From Crotalaria pallida (Eukaryota > Streptophyta > Magnoliopsida > Fabales > Fabaceae), in NCBI GenBank assembly GCA_037953625.1, contig CM075655.1, positions 120,225,001 through 120,289,000 on the forward strand: a stretch of DNA of 64,000 bases. Direction: 5' to 3'. A program made the position numbers and the translations under genes. The notes beneath the pieces were generated by a model, which worked only from the letters and a program-made list of their open reading frames with translations, searched no databases and had not been told where the DNA came from. Positions 46,169-58,594 of this stretch are shown here, in pieces. How positions within the stretch are numbered: the stretch's first letter is position 1; every line of letters begins with the position of its first letter.

Positions 46169-48689
46169 TTAAGTCCTTTGGTTAGGGTTGAATGGGCGTA
46201 TGAATGCAGAATTCATTTGCCAAACTTTGAGTGAGGCAATGACAGTGGCATCAGTAGCATTATTGAACAAGAACAATCGAGCAGCTCCATAGATTGCCTT
46301 TGTTGGGTAAACCCTAGATGTCACAGATGTTCTTCCACCTTGAGCGAAGCTTTCAACTACCGAATGGTCCACCTAAATTACATGAAAAATTAAACTTGAT
46401 TAGGTGTCCTGCTTCTTGTGCATAACATAACATATATTATATATTCTCCTTCTAATCTCTATTATAAAAATAAAGAACATATTTATCTTGGTTTTAAATA
46501 TAAGAAAAATAATTAATTAATTTTATATTCTCAATGCAATCATTATTAAATTATCTTTACAGAGTGATTATCGTATTTAATTTTTATTTTATTTCCCACA
46601 CAATTTTCTTAAAGTAGCTTAATTTTTTACGAATTTGAAAAAATTAAATGTATTTAACTAATTTTTTTTACTTAGAATGAAATTAGTTACTATTTTTTTT
46701 ATATATAATAAAAACCGGATGGAATGTACTCCTTTATGCAAGAAAAAATTCAAGTGGGAACCTACCAATATCCTTACTGACAGCTTTTCGTTTTTGAGCA
46801 CCGGAACAATGCTTCCAAAGATTTGCTTATTGACATCATTTGCAAGAGAAGACCTATAAAAAGGATATAACAATTTCAACATTATATTTGCAACAACTTA
46901 ATAGAAAAATATTATTATTTTCATTACCTATAGTAGTACTAAGGACTAAAGGAGAAATAACTAGCTACTTGAAGTTCAAAACAAGGAATCGTTCAATACC
47001 TTGATTGATCGGAGCAAAAGTGAGTCTTAAGAACTCCATCGCTTCCTTTAATGACATAGAAGTAGACAGGAGTATATTCAGAAAGGTCCTCATCTGCTAG
47101 AACTAGAAGACCAAAAGGTCCTAAGGCACCACGTTGAGATGCACCACCACTGGTTTCACACTTGTACTCTTCATTGGAATGAGATGTGTTCTCCAAGGCT
47201 TCTTTATTTATCTCAAACTCGGCTTCAATGTCCAACTGTTGCATTGGTAGGTACAATTTCATGTTATTGAATTAGATTGCAAGCCTTAATTATGTTAAGC
47301 TTGATGGTATATCTATTTATTTACTTTCTGGTGTCAATTAAAATTGTTCGACCACATGAACACAACCAACCTGTGTGTTTGTTGCGGTGTCTAGTGGCAC
47401 CAGCGACCCTGGCAAGGCGTTCAGGTCTTTGAACTCATTGCATCTCAATCTCAATTTCTCCACCTCCTCAATAGGCCATTGAATTAAGTTGCTGCCGGTC
47501 TTCTTGTCTAGTGTCACTGTTCTTGGAATGCCCTGTAAAATTTAAATATAACCATTAGCTAGCTAATAGCAGAGTAGTAGTAAAAAAAAAAAGAACACTA
47601 TATATTTCATGGGTTATGTTATATATATATTCAGAATTGACATTTGGATATACCTGAACAGATGCCCAACCTTTCGCCACATCAGTATGTTCACTGTCAG
47701 CTTCTTGGATCCAACCCCACAACACTCTCCTCCCTTTGCTCTGGTCATAAAATGTCTTGGAAGCATAAAATGTACCATAATCATACCTGGGTCCAATACC
47801 AACATCATTATTCAAATCATCAGGTATAAACTTTATATTCTTCTCATCATAAGTCCCCAATGCATAGTAATCATGTCTGTCATCATCTAAGCTAACTTTC
47901 ATCACATGCTTCACATTAGCACCAATGATGGAAGTATCCAACCCATTATCAACCTTGCTAGACACAGGGTAAAAGTCCACACACTCCCACATGCCAGTGC
48001 TTGGCACAGCACGCAGCGTACCTTCTATAAGCTCAAAGTTCTTGAAATCTTGGGTGTCATAAATCAAGGCAATGCCAGTTCTATTAATCTTAGACCCTAT
48101 GGTAATTCTCCACTTTCCTTCAGATGTGAGCCAAGCAGTGGTGGGGTCACGGAAATCTTTGGCACCAATGCCTGGTGGTGGGTATAGGACAGGGTTACCA
48201 GGGTATTTGATCCAATCAACAAGGAGAGGGTCAGAAGGGTCAGCAGGGTATGCAAGATTTTGTACCTGAACTGATTCATTTGTTGAGCCAGTGTATAACA
48301 TGATTACTTGACCATCACGTAAGATTGTGGCAGAACCGGTCCATACACCATTCGTGTCATACCATTGATCAGCCACCATTGCTAGTGGAAGGTGAAGCCA
48401 ATGGATTAAGTCCCTTGACACAGCGTGCCCCCAAACTATAATGTTACCCCAAATTGCACCATATGGATTGTACTGGTAGAAGAAGTGATACCATCCCCTG
48501 TAGTACATAGGACCTGAAATACACAAATTGATGCTACCATGTTAAAAAAAAAAAGAGTGCTGGAGTTTTACAAGTCAAGTTATTACTATTTGTATAATAA
48601 TTTGAATATCAAAACGAAATTTGACAACTTCCGAAGAAAGGAATGTCCTGTAATTGTCAAAATATTTATATTCAAAGTTTTTCTGATAG

Positions 48690-48720
<31 letters not shown>

Positions 48721-50362
48721 TTCTAAAATATGTGAGTTGCATAGTAGGCTATCTATTTGACCACAACGGCACTTGCGGGCCATTTGGCTGCCTTCTTACG
48801 TAGAACAAACTTTTTTTTTGATAGTCGAATGTTTTATTCAATCGACAACAACTTCAAGGGGATTTTTTTTAAAATTTTAATATTAATAACTTTTTTTATA
48901 AAAAAAGTTAAAAAGAAACATTTTTGCTTTTGGCTAAAAGGAAAAAGTTTATTCCATTAAAAAAACATTTTCCAAATAAAAGGTAGTAGATATTTAGATT
49001 TTAGTAATAGAAATGCTTTTTCTTGCTAATTAAAGATCATCTTATTTTTCTCTTAAAAAAAATAGTAATTTTGTATGATTTCAGTTCTCTAGAATTTCTG
49101 CATAAAGGACCTACAAAACATGAGGCTAACGTTTGTATGACAAATGGTGTAAAAAAAATTGACTACTATTTGGAGTACATAATACAGTAACATTACTATT
49201 TTGGCCAAGTCAAATGGTAGGCAACAAAAAATGACAGAGGTCAAAACAATGAAAATAAGCGAGGGTGCTCTTAATTACTTACCATTAGGATCTGAAGCAG
49301 AGCAAACCAGATTCCCCCATTAGAGCAAGAAGCCAAGGCCAGCCATGAAAAAAAAAAAAAGGAGAAAATTGACGTCATAAACAACATTCAACATTTTAAT
49401 AAAAAAAACATTCAACATTAATTGTCAACATTTATTTTATTTCATTTCTGCATTGAAAGAATAATTGCTGGAAGACAACCTTATTGACTCTTCCGTGGTG
49501 AGAATAAGGCCATCGAGTTACTGTATTGAATCATCAACATCAATAACTTGACTACATGCATTGTTTATAGTTACTCTTTATAACCTTCATACTTTTCTTT
49601 TTTCTTCTTTCAACCAATTCATACCGCTTAAAAACGCATAACCAGATTAATGTGTGCCAGGAAGATCATTTCATTCAAAGAAAATTTCCAATTTTGATCT
49701 TATGATAATTTTAACTAAGATGTGACATGGGTTCGATTCTCTCACATATTTCCTCCGTTGGCTGGTAAACAAAATGTAATATATTATTGAATGTACGTTG
49801 TTTGATATACAATCTTTTTTCATTTAAAAGAAGAGAAAAAATCTAATTAAGCAAAGGAAGAATAATTCACAAATAATAGTATAGTAAAAATGAATAATAT
49901 ACCGTTCATCCAATTCTTCTCAGGCTGGAAATGAAAAGCTGTTCTCTGCCATGATAGCATGCTATTGTTCCAAGGATATAATTCCGCGTTATTGTTGGTG
50001 GCGAAAAATAATCCGTTAGACTTCTCCGACACCCCAGCAGACACACCACGCGAAAAAGCAGGTTGCATTTTTTTGTTGGGCACTGTTTTCGCGACGGATT
50101 CCTGATTATGAGATGGTGATGATAACAGCTTTGGCAACAATAATGACACAAATTCATGTTGTGCATTATTATTTGATGAGGTCCTGTAATCATTAAACGC
50201 CACGAATGAAACAATAGCTAGCAAACCAAAAACGATCACAACCACCGCCTTCATGCGCCATCGTTGAGGCTCAGCCGCAGCGTCAGGTCCATCGGGTACA
50301 GCATCATAAGAATAAGGGATATGATCTGGTGAGTCATTAGGATAATATGATGAACGACGCAT
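46169..50362 (-). CDS. VIN: Vacuolar acid invertase (beta-fructofuranosidase)
   Basis: GH32 enzyme that hydrolyses sucrose to glucose and fructose in the vacuole, setting hexose level, turgor and expansion growth. Exons on the minus strand: 50362-49903, 49291-49283 (9-nt mini-exon), 48513-47654, 47532-47371, 47235-47000, 46853-46766, 46372-46169; 2019 nt, 672 aa. The cytosolic N-terminal tail has acidic residues, followed by a signal-anchor helix (about 39-56) typical of vacuolar sorting. Catalytic signature: NDPNG with nucleophile D154, FRDP with transition-state stabiliser D279, and MWECVDF with acid/base E333. V335 after the Cys marks the vacuolar type, where cell-wall enzymes have Pro. 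WTGSAT stands for the sucrose-binding WSGSAT box. The C-terminal beta-sandwich ends in FIRPFNPNQRT. Fructosyltransferases evolved from this clade, so activity on fructans is not excluded, but plain invertase is most likely. Intron 6 holds a MITE-like repeat also seen at 59.8 kb. Confidence 0.96.
48690..48711. repeat. Poly(A) run in invertase intron 2
   Basis: About 22 A residues on the plus strand within the intron between the mini-exon and exon 3; no flanking retroposon recognised. Confidence 0.9.
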
Positions 50363-50479
50363 TGTGGTGGAGATGATCGAGAATTTTGGTTTAGGCAGTA
50401 ATAAAAATTAAAAAGAAGGCAATCAAATTAAAGAGGAAAGTTGATAATAATTTGATGGAGAAGGTTTAACGTATGCCAC

Positions 50480-50490
50480 TTTATATATAG
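50480..50490 (-). promoter_or_regulatory. TATA box of the invertase gene
   Basis: Reads CTATATATAAA on the minus strand, about 120 nt upstream of the start codon. A start near 50450 gives a leader of about 90 nt. Confidence 0.7.
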
Positions 50491-50499
50491 GATAGGGGC

Positions 50500-51140
50500 T
50501 AGTCATCCAGGGAACTATGGGTGGTGGTACAAACATTTTCCTATCTTTAAAAATAAATTCGGTCATATGGTTACATACAGCTTATCTTAATTAATGTAAT
50601 ACAGCTTGGCCTACATTTTTTCTAATAGCAGTCATTTCCCACTGTCGCTAATTATTTTTGTATAATAAGTTGTTGTTTTTTTAATGCAACAGATTGATTT
50701 GGTTTTGAAATGGGTACAAAGTTTGAGACTTTCGAAGAAAAAAAAAATATTATCATTGAATATATATAAAAGTTTCGTAGATGTTTCATTTTTATAAGAA
50801 TTTAATCTATTAAGAATTTTTGGTACAGTGTCTATTAAGAATTTAATCGTAATATTCTACGTAATTTCTATATTGTTCGTGTAAAAAAATTTACATATAT
50901 CAACTCAAATTATAGTAGCTATCTTAAAAGTCACATGGTACAATGTAATATACGTATGAAATTTTGTACTACGATGTCAAAATTTCATTAGTTTAATTAT
51001 CACATAGACTTTTTGCATAGTTGTTGGAGTACTCGGCTCAAACATGTTTTGCGAGAAACAAAGAGTTGTGCGTGTGATTACTCATGTTACCTCTTTGAGT
51101 CTTTGATATTATCCCTTTTATTCTTTTGTTTTTTTTTTTT
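50500..51140. other. Invertase promoter flank
   Basis: AT-rich upstream region; no named element recognised beyond the TATA box. No gene. Confidence 0.45.
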
Positions 51141-51143
51141 TTA

Positions 51144-51424
51144 TTACTCTCTCGAGCAATCTTATTTATAAGGTCCTTTTGAAGTTTTTATTTTGGTCAT
51201 ATTTATAAGATTTTTTTTCAATTTTCAATAGCATTTAATTACTTCTTTCTACTAACACCCCTATAAAATCAACACTTTTTAGAGTTCCAATAATAATTAT
51301 AGTAGTAGTTTTGAAAAAGTATATCAAATTTTCACATTTCCAATGTCACTAACTAATTTATCCACTCTCCTTGGTGGGAGTGAAAAACCTCAAAAGGTCT
51401 CATAAATACGACCGGAGGAAGTAT
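51144..51424. mobile_element. Stowaway-like MITE
   Basis: Left actctctcgagcaatcttat, right acgaccggaggaagt; interior contains cacatttccaatgtcac. It is the first of four MITEs arrayed within about 2 kb. Confidence 0.75.
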
Positions 51425-51442
51425 TATATTTCCTCCACTCTT

Positions 51443-51736
51443 ATACTCCCTCCAGCTCGAATTATAAGCAACAAAAAACATACTCTTATTTCTCTTGGTT
51501 TAAAATATAAGAAAAATTAATTAACTTTATTAAATTTTGTTTCATTCCCAATGTCACTTTCCTAAAATATCTTTAAAAAATTGTAATCTTAATTAATTTT
51601 TGTTTTATTCCCAATACTATTTTCCTAAAATATCTCTATATTTTATAAATTTGAGAAAATTAAATACAATCAATTAACCTCCTTAATAAGCGTAAAAGTG
51701 GTTAAATTTGCTTATAATTCGAGCCGGAGAGAGTAT
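51443..51736. mobile_element. Stowaway-like MITE with strong TIRs
   Basis: Left actccctccagctcgaatta and right, reverse-complemented, actctctccggctcgaatta; inverted repeats of about 28 bp (through ataagca). It starts about 19 bp after the previous MITE. Confidence 0.85.
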
Positions 51737-51798
51737 GTTGTAAAACTTTTTGGAGAATTTAATTTTAAGTCCATAAAAAAGTGGAATAATTTTTTTAG

Positions 51799-52081
51799 TA
51801 CTTCCTCCGTCCCTAAATAGTATAAAGCTCTCTTGACACTTTTATTTTGTCCCTATTTATAAAGCCTCGTACAAATTTTCAATGATCATTAATTATTTTT
51901 TTTCCACAAACACTCCTATTTATGTAACACTTTTTAGATTCCCAATAATATTAATAGGGGTAATTTTGAAATTACATATCAAAAGTTCATATTTCCAATA
52001 CAATTAATTAAATTATTCAACTTTCTTAATAGATGTGAAATCCCCTAAAGAGACTTTATATTTAGGGACGGAGGGAGTAGT
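51799..52081. mobile_element. Stowaway-like MITE, family S2 copy 1
   Basis: Left acttcctccgtccctaaata, right atatttagggacggagggag. Nearly collinear with 52882-53160 (ccacaaacactcctatttat-type interior, ttcaatgatcattaattac-type motif). Confidence 0.88.
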
Positions 52082-52171
52082 ATTGGAATGTATATATGTA
52101 ATTTGAATTTTCAAAATTATTCATTTTAAAAAGTATTGACTTTTATAGGGATATTTTTGGAAAAAATTAAT

Positions 52172-52426
52172 TACTCCATTAGTTCTTATTTATTTGTCAT
52201 ATTTCAAACAAAATACATTATTTAAGAAATATAATCATTACTTATACTTTCAATACATTATATTTTTCCTACTACTATATCGTTTATCCTTCTATATTCA
52301 TTACTGTAATTTTTTTCACTACTTACATAAAACAAAACATATTAAATAGGGGTAAACATGGAAAGTAGCATTTATTACACTCTTAAAATTCTAAAAATGA
52401 CAATTAATAAGGAATGGAGAGAATAA
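52172..52426. mobile_element. Stowaway-like MITE nested in another MITE
   Basis: Left tactccattagttcttattt, right aataaggaatggagagaata. It sits inside an older MITE relic: aaaagtattgacttttatag precedes it, and that element's right end (cttacaataagaccagaata) follows at about 52490-52512. Confidence 0.75.
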
Positions 52427-52881
52427 ATATTATTGAAAATTAGAAAAAAAAATCTTATAAATATGATAAAAATGAATTCCTAAAAAAGACTTACAATAAG
52501 ACCAGAATAAGTAAATGGAAGGAAGTAATTAAAAAAATTGTTTTTCCAAGAGAAATAATTTGTTTTTCCAAGGGAAATAAATGTGCATATAGTAGTACTA
52601 TATCATTATTGTATCATTTATGGTTTTATAGTTCAAAGAGGTAATCTTCAAAAAAAAAAAATCAATTATCACTTGAATTATTTTTTTTAGTCTTTTATCC
52701 TCAATCTTTGAGAATAAAAAATCCAAAAAAAAAAGGTTAAGAATTACTTCTAAATATACATATTTTCACAATTTTTTCATAAATATTTTTATCTCTTAAT
52801 TATCCCCTTTATTATTTTTTAGAAGTAATATTTGTCCGACTCAAACGGTACATTAGCTCCTTGAACTTCCAATCTTGCGTG

Positions 52882-53160
52882 TACTCCCTTCGTCCCTAAA
52901 TATAATAAGATCTTTTTGGTATTTTTATTTTGTCTCTATTTACAAGATCTTTTATCAATTTTCAATGATCATTAATTACTTTTTTTACACAAACACCCAT
53001 ATTTATTTAACACATTTTAGATTCACAATAATATTAATAGAGGTAATTTTGAAATTACATATAAAAATTCACATTTTTAATACAATTAACTAAATTATTC
53101 CACTTTCTTAATGGACGTGAAATCCTCAAAAAGGTCTTATATTTAGGGACAGAGGGAATA
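52882..53160. mobile_element. Stowaway-like MITE, family S2 copy 2
   Basis: Left tactcccttcgtccctaaat, right tatttagggacagaggga. High similarity to 51799-52081 along its whole length. Confidence 0.88.
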
Positions 53161-53379
53161 TTAAACAAAATAAATTAAAAAAAAAACGAAATAAGAGGAG
53201 TATAAAAATAAATCACCGTGCATATCATATTGGTTCATGTATGATAAACAATGACCAATAAACCAAATTGATAATGAAAAAAACGTGACAAACCAATACA
53301 ATAAGAAAAAGAAAACGTAAAAAAACTAATTTGATATAAAAAAAATAAGGTAAAAGACCAAATCAATAATTTAGTCATT

Positions 53380-53670
53380 TAGTTTTACGTGGGCAATACT
53401 AACACACAAAAGTGTTTTAATTAAAAGTACATAGTAATAATTATCGTACCTGCAATTTTCACGGTCTCTACACGTAACTTGAATCTTCCACGTTATCACT
53501 AAAACACATAAAAGCAAGAAAGAACATAAAAATGGTTCAACGAATAAGTGCAGGAAGTCATGTTGTGTTGTGGTTTATTTGGCGATGGTTCATTGAAGAG
53601 ACGAAAATGCCACAACAGCAATTGAAGATCTAGAAGCCCAAAACTCCACCAGGTAATAGTTGACAATATT
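53380..53670 (+). repeat. Duplicated exon-like module, copy 1
   Basis: Directly repeated at 54639-54950 with moderate divergence. It contains tctctacacgtaacttgaat, then ATGGTTCAACGAATAAGTGC opening a 33-codon frame ending in TAG, and a donor-like ccaccaggtaata at the end. It looks like a first exon with leader, but no downstream exon was identified. Confidence 0.5.
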
Positions 53671-53931
53671 CTATACTCTTTCTCTCATTAAATAAATATA
53701 AGTATGAGTGAACTAGCATATAAATTAAAGAAGTTAATTAAAATTATTAATAATATTATTACAATTAATAATATTTAATATACTTTTCAAAATTATATCT
53801 ATAAAATTATCATTAAGATTTTAAAAATTGTTAATATGAATATTTGGAAGGCAAAAAAGTAATCAATGTCATTTTTTCTAAAATTTAAAACAAGGATTTA
53901 TTAAAAAAAAAACAAGATAATACTACTAACT

Positions 53932-54210
53932 ACTCCTCCGCTTCATATATAATGCTAATGGAGTTTTTTTCTCATGTTTCATATGTATTGTTTTTTTACA
54001 AAATCTAATACGTAATTAACGCTATTTTTCCCAACACATCCCTACTTATAACACTCTTTTTCTCACTTTCAATATATTTCTCTCTCTTCAATTATGATTA
54101 TATGGGGGCATTATAGTCAAAATACACAAAATTCTTACATCATTATTTAGTCATTTCTTGAAACCCATGTATAACCTTAAAACACACTACATATGAAGCG
54201 GAAGGAGTAA
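53932..54210. mobile_element. Stowaway-like MITE
   Basis: Left actcctccgcttcatatata, right catatgaagcggaaggagta. Its right part has been amplified in tandem (see 54039-54557). Confidence 0.8.
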
Positions 54211-54557
54211 TACCCCTACTTATAACACTTTTTTTCTCACTTACAATATATTTCTATCTTTTCAATAATGATTATATGGGGCATTATAGTCAAAATACAC
54301 AAAATTCTTACATCATTATTTAGTCATTTCTTGAAACCCATGTATAACCTTAAAACACACTACATATGAATCGGAAGGAGTAATACCCCTACTTATAACA
54401 CTCTTTTTCTCACTTACAATATATTTCTCTCTCTTCAATAATGATTATATGAGGCATTATAGTCAAAATACACAAAATTCTTACATCATTTAATCATTTC
54501 TTGAAACCCGTGTATAACCTTAAAACACACTGTATATGAAGCGGAAGGAGTAATACT
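54039..54557. repeat. Three-unit tandem array of a MITE half
   Basis: Three head-to-tail units of about 173 bp (54039-54212, 54213-54385, 54386-54557), each from cccctacttataacac through gcattatagtcaaaatacac to cggaaggagtaa. The first unit is the right part of the MITE 53932-54210. The others are near copies with single-base differences and a small deletion in unit 3. Confidence 0.88.
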
Positions 54558-54638
54558 TATATTTAGTAACAAAATATTCAATTCAATCCAACTGGTTCTT
54601 TTCATGATAAATGCTTTGGAATAAAACTAGAGTTCAAT

Positions 54639-54950
54639 TTAGTTTTATCTAGCCAATGCTAAAAAATTTAACACGTCAAGCAGTGTCGACACACAAAAGT
54701 GTTTTAATTTTGTTAAAAAAAAAAAAAAAAGTGATCTCTACACGTAACTTGAATTCTCCACATTATGTTATCATTAGAACACATAAAAGCAAGAAAAAAC
54801 ATAGAAATGGTTCAAGGAGTAAGTACATGAAGTCATGTTATGTTGTGGTTTGGCGATGGTTCATTGGAGAGATGAAGATGCACAACAGCGATTGAAGATC
54901 CAAAAGCCCATCAAAATGCCACCAGGTAATAATTGACATTATTTTATTTT
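54639..54950 (+). repeat. Duplicated exon-like module, copy 2
   Basis: Second copy of 53380-53670. The frame starting ATGGTTCAAGGAGTAAG is closed after seven codons, so it is non-coding in this form. The donor-like gccaccaggtaataattg is kept. An A-run at 54712-54730 interrupts the similarity. Confidence 0.5.
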
Positions 54951-55378
54951 ACAATAATCGCCATCATTTAGCAAAACAATGATAGCAATGGCCAATCATA
55001 TAGTTGTACTGGTACACGATATTAGTTGTAAAAAAAAAAAATAATTTACTCCTGTCTCGGTTATATATATAAAAAGACTTCTCATTTATTAAAAAAATTA
55101 GTTAAATATATTTAATTTTATTAAATTAAAAAAATAACAATATTTTGAAAAAGTTGTATTGAAAATAAAATAAAATAAAAATTGAATGAGATAATCATCT
55201 TATAAATATACTTTCAAAAAATAGTATTGAGAATGAAATAAAAATTAAGAAAATTAATTAATTTTTAGTTATATTCAAAATCATTAATAAAATGTTTTTC
55301 CCTCTTATATTTAAAACCAGAAGGTGTACCGTATATCATTAAATAGTGAATTTTTAGTAAATTTTTCTCCAAAACATA

Positions 55379-55732
55379 GTACTCCCTCCGTTTCAGAACG
55401 TTAAACCTTTTAGACCTGGGCACACAGATTAAGAAAGTGTTAATTATTGTAAGTGTTATGTATAGTTTGTCCAAAATGCCCCTATCAATCCTTATTGAAA
55501 ATTGTAGTAGTATTTAATGTTTATTAGTAAGTGTGTCCATTAATTAATGTATAGTGGTTTAGAGATGAGAGAGATGATAAAAGTAGAATTAATGAGGAAA
55601 GAATGAAATGATTGAATAAAGGTTAGAATTGGAAAGAAAAATATGTTTATGTATTGGAATTGTAAAAGGCCTAATGTTATGAAACAAGAAAAAAAAGTTA
55701 AAAGGCCTAATGTTCTGAAACGGAGGGAGTAG
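55379..55732. mobile_element. Stowaway-like MITE with near-perfect TIRs
   Basis: Left actccctccgtttcagaac and right, reverse-complemented, actccctccgtttcagaaca; the pairing extends through ttaaacctttt / ttaggccttt. About 350 bp. Relatives lie at 17466-17680 and 38752-39000. The open frame at 55540-55767 is incidental. Confidence 0.9.
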
Positions 55733-57345
55733 TTTTTAGTTTTACTGATCTCATAAAAAAAATTCATTGGTTTTCACACTTAAATTATTCAAAATTTTGG
55801 TTTTAGTTTTTATTAAAATGTTAACAAGTTAAATGGAAAGACACTTGTTAAGAAATTAAATGGAATAAAAGCTAAATCATAGAGTATTTGTCATTAAAAT
55901 GTGTAGTTTTTTATTTTTTTTTTCCGAGATAAAAGAAAGGGATTTACTAACATGCAATCCAAAATTGGATGATTGCTATGCAACATTTTCTTAAACCAAT
56001 AAGAAGTTGTCACCTATGCCATGTCATTATTTGAAGTAGTTAAAATTAGTTTTTTGCAATTTAGTCCAACATAAAAAGTAAATTAAAAATTTAGTCCTTT
56101 GTACCTATAGACAAATTATACAAACAACTTTAATTTTTTTTCATGATAGAAATATACTTAAAGAAATTGTGACATGTAATATTTTTTCCATTCCTATAAA
56201 TCTTAGCAAGTGCCTTAAAGACACTTATTAACAAGATCTTAATTTTTAATGATGATACTTATAACTTTTACATATGACATGTATTATAATAATTGCTAAT
56301 ATAAACAATCATATTGTTGATATACCATGTTGAAGACAAAATTTTAGAATAGTATAAACTTTAAAAAAAAATTAAAACTAAAACTCATTAAATTAAATTT
56401 GTAAGAAAAAAAAACATATTTAACCATATACTGTATTTTATTATATGATTCCAAATCCTAATCCGTGCCTTGTTCGGCAATGAATTTTCCTCCACATGAT
56501 TGTTTTATAAAAATATCACCATCCGTTGCCGAGTCAGATAGCCCATGTTGCTCTTTCATTGCCGCAGCCCGCAGTCACATTTCAACTCCATACAATAATG
56601 CAAATAATGCAATTGCCAAGACAGATTGACGAGGCTCCTTGTTTTTACCAAATACAGTATTATGATTGGTGTTAGTTTAATACCGGCCACATGTGAACAA
56701 ATGAGTAGGCATAAACCAATTGGTCCCTTTATAAAGGTGAATCAGCGAAGGGGTGCAACCGTGCAATGCAAGACTTAATTTTATTCTTTTGCCACCCAGT
56801 TGTTTGGCTGGTGTTGTTTTTGGTCCCACACATTCCCCAATTTCATTTTATTGACAATTTATGAAACAAGACTAATCAATCCGAAACATTCTTGAACTAG
56901 ATCTACTTAAAACGTTGTTTTTGTTATTCTGCTGTATGATTTATTTGTTGACTAGTTGCTATAGTCACTACCAAGGATGTTTTGTCCTACCTACCTAAGC
57001 TATAGCGAGTCATGCTAATTTCACATGCAAAGTTTCGTGGTTGCAGATTAATTTCCACATGTCTCTGCTTCAACCACAATTCTATAATGAGTAGTAGTTG
57101 ACGGTATGGTTATAATATATGTGCTGTGAATGTGATCATATTCTCATACAAAATAATGAATGATGCAATGAATCATCGGTCTAGGTATGTGCAACTTAAG
57201 GGACACCAATCAAGCTATTCCTCCCTAAACACAGACCAAGAGATCAAGAGAAGGAATCAAATAGTATCCAATTCGATCGAGGGCTGTCATGTTATAAGAA
57301 AAACCAATACATGAACTTGGCAACTTGCTCTAGACCTTATTAGTT
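55733..57345. other. Intergenic, no gene recognised
   Basis: AT-rich up to about 56450, then more mixed (ccatccgttgccgagtcag; gccgcagcccgcagtc) without a convincing coding frame on either strand. No target duplications noticed. Confidence 0.45.
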
Positions 57346-57560
57346 CACTGCAAGAAAACTGGCCTATAGCAACCACAACCAAAAGTTGTTGCTCAAAACA
57401 TTTTAGTGCAACAACAAGGTGTAGCGAAAAAAATATCGCAACGACAATATGAGTAACGCAACAACAAACTGCTGTTGCAATTAATATCTTTTTTGTAATG
57501 ATATCTTTCGTTACAAATGTTTTGTCGTTGCAAATGATAAAACAATAAGCTGACATGGAA
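57346..57560. mobile_element. CACTA-type transposon end
   Basis: Starts cactgcaagaaaactggcc, a one-base variant of the CACTACAAGAAAA terminus of plant CACTA (En/Spm) elements. It is followed by repeated subterminal words gcaacaac / gttgttgc / gttgcaa in both orientations, as usual for this class. The opposite terminus was not found, so this is a truncated end or a small derivative. Confidence 0.6.
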
Positions 57561-58029
57561 TTTTCTTTCGGGTAACCACAAATGTCGTTGAAATTCTTTA
57601 CCATCTTTGGCATGTCTCAAATAATAACTACATATATTAATTATAATTTCTTCATGTACATCAAAATAATCAATAAAATATTTCCATAACTTTGCTTTAG
57701 GGTAATGGTTTGGAAAATAAAAAAGATAATTTTACATAAATAATAATAAATTTAAAATATCGAGAACTAAAAAATTTAGATTCTCGATACTAAGTTTTGT
57801 AGATTCAATAACTCATGTTCTTAAAATTCTGGTTAAAAAAAAATGCAAATTATATGAAATTAAAATAATGAAAAATGTTAAAACTTGTATGAACATGTGT
57901 TTAATGAATACAAACAAATATCAACTATTAAATTCAATTTAAAAAGTTAAGCTCTTAAACAAAGGTTTCATTGTATTTTCAACTACTATAGTTAGTGGCT
58001 GCGCAAATATGATGCATTCAGCATTTCTT

Positions 58030-58084
<55 letters not shown>

Positions 58085-58590
58085 AAGTTATGCAAAAAAA
58101 AAAAAGAGTCCTGAACCATCGAGTATTATCCACAAATTTTATTTTTAATTTTAATTTAAATTTTAATTTTAAAGTTGCCCTCAAACCTCATTCCTTTTTT
58201 TTTAAATATTTTTTCTACATATTTTCAAACTCCGTTTCCGTTTTTCTCTATCTTTCTCACATACTTTCAATTTTTCAAACCCCATTCCCTGTTCCATTTT
58301 CTCCTTTCACTTTTTTAAAATCTCTTCCTTCACTTCAACTATTATTCCCAAATCTTCCCATTTATGTTTAAAGTTTTGTTAAATTCGTTATAATTAATTT
58401 ATTGTGTCAAGTTATCTTAATATTTTATAATCCTACTAACACATATACCTTCTTTTTTGTTAAGGATATTATTTATGTTCCGACAAACCACTGTCGGGTC
58501 TCAGAAAAAAAATTTAATGCAAAAGTTGTCATAATCTATATATTGTGCATTACATCAACATGATGATCGAAATTTTACAATATCATTATA
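57561..58590. other. Intergenic with (TA)n and element relic
   Basis: Contains a (TA)n microsatellite at 58035-58081. The stretch about 58180-58510 has leader-like CT-rich sequence and ttccgacaaaccactgtcgg, a motif combination shared with 22465-22870 and 60427-61973. No gene. Confidence 0.45.
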
Positions 58591-58594
58591 TTTT

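Noticed and set aside
47555..48526. Separate 323-aa GH32 gene
   Set aside because: This is only exon 3 of the seven-exon invertase read into both introns; the joined gene has the full family length.
52875..53093. 72-codon frame
   Set aside because: Entirely within the Stowaway-like MITE 52882-53160.
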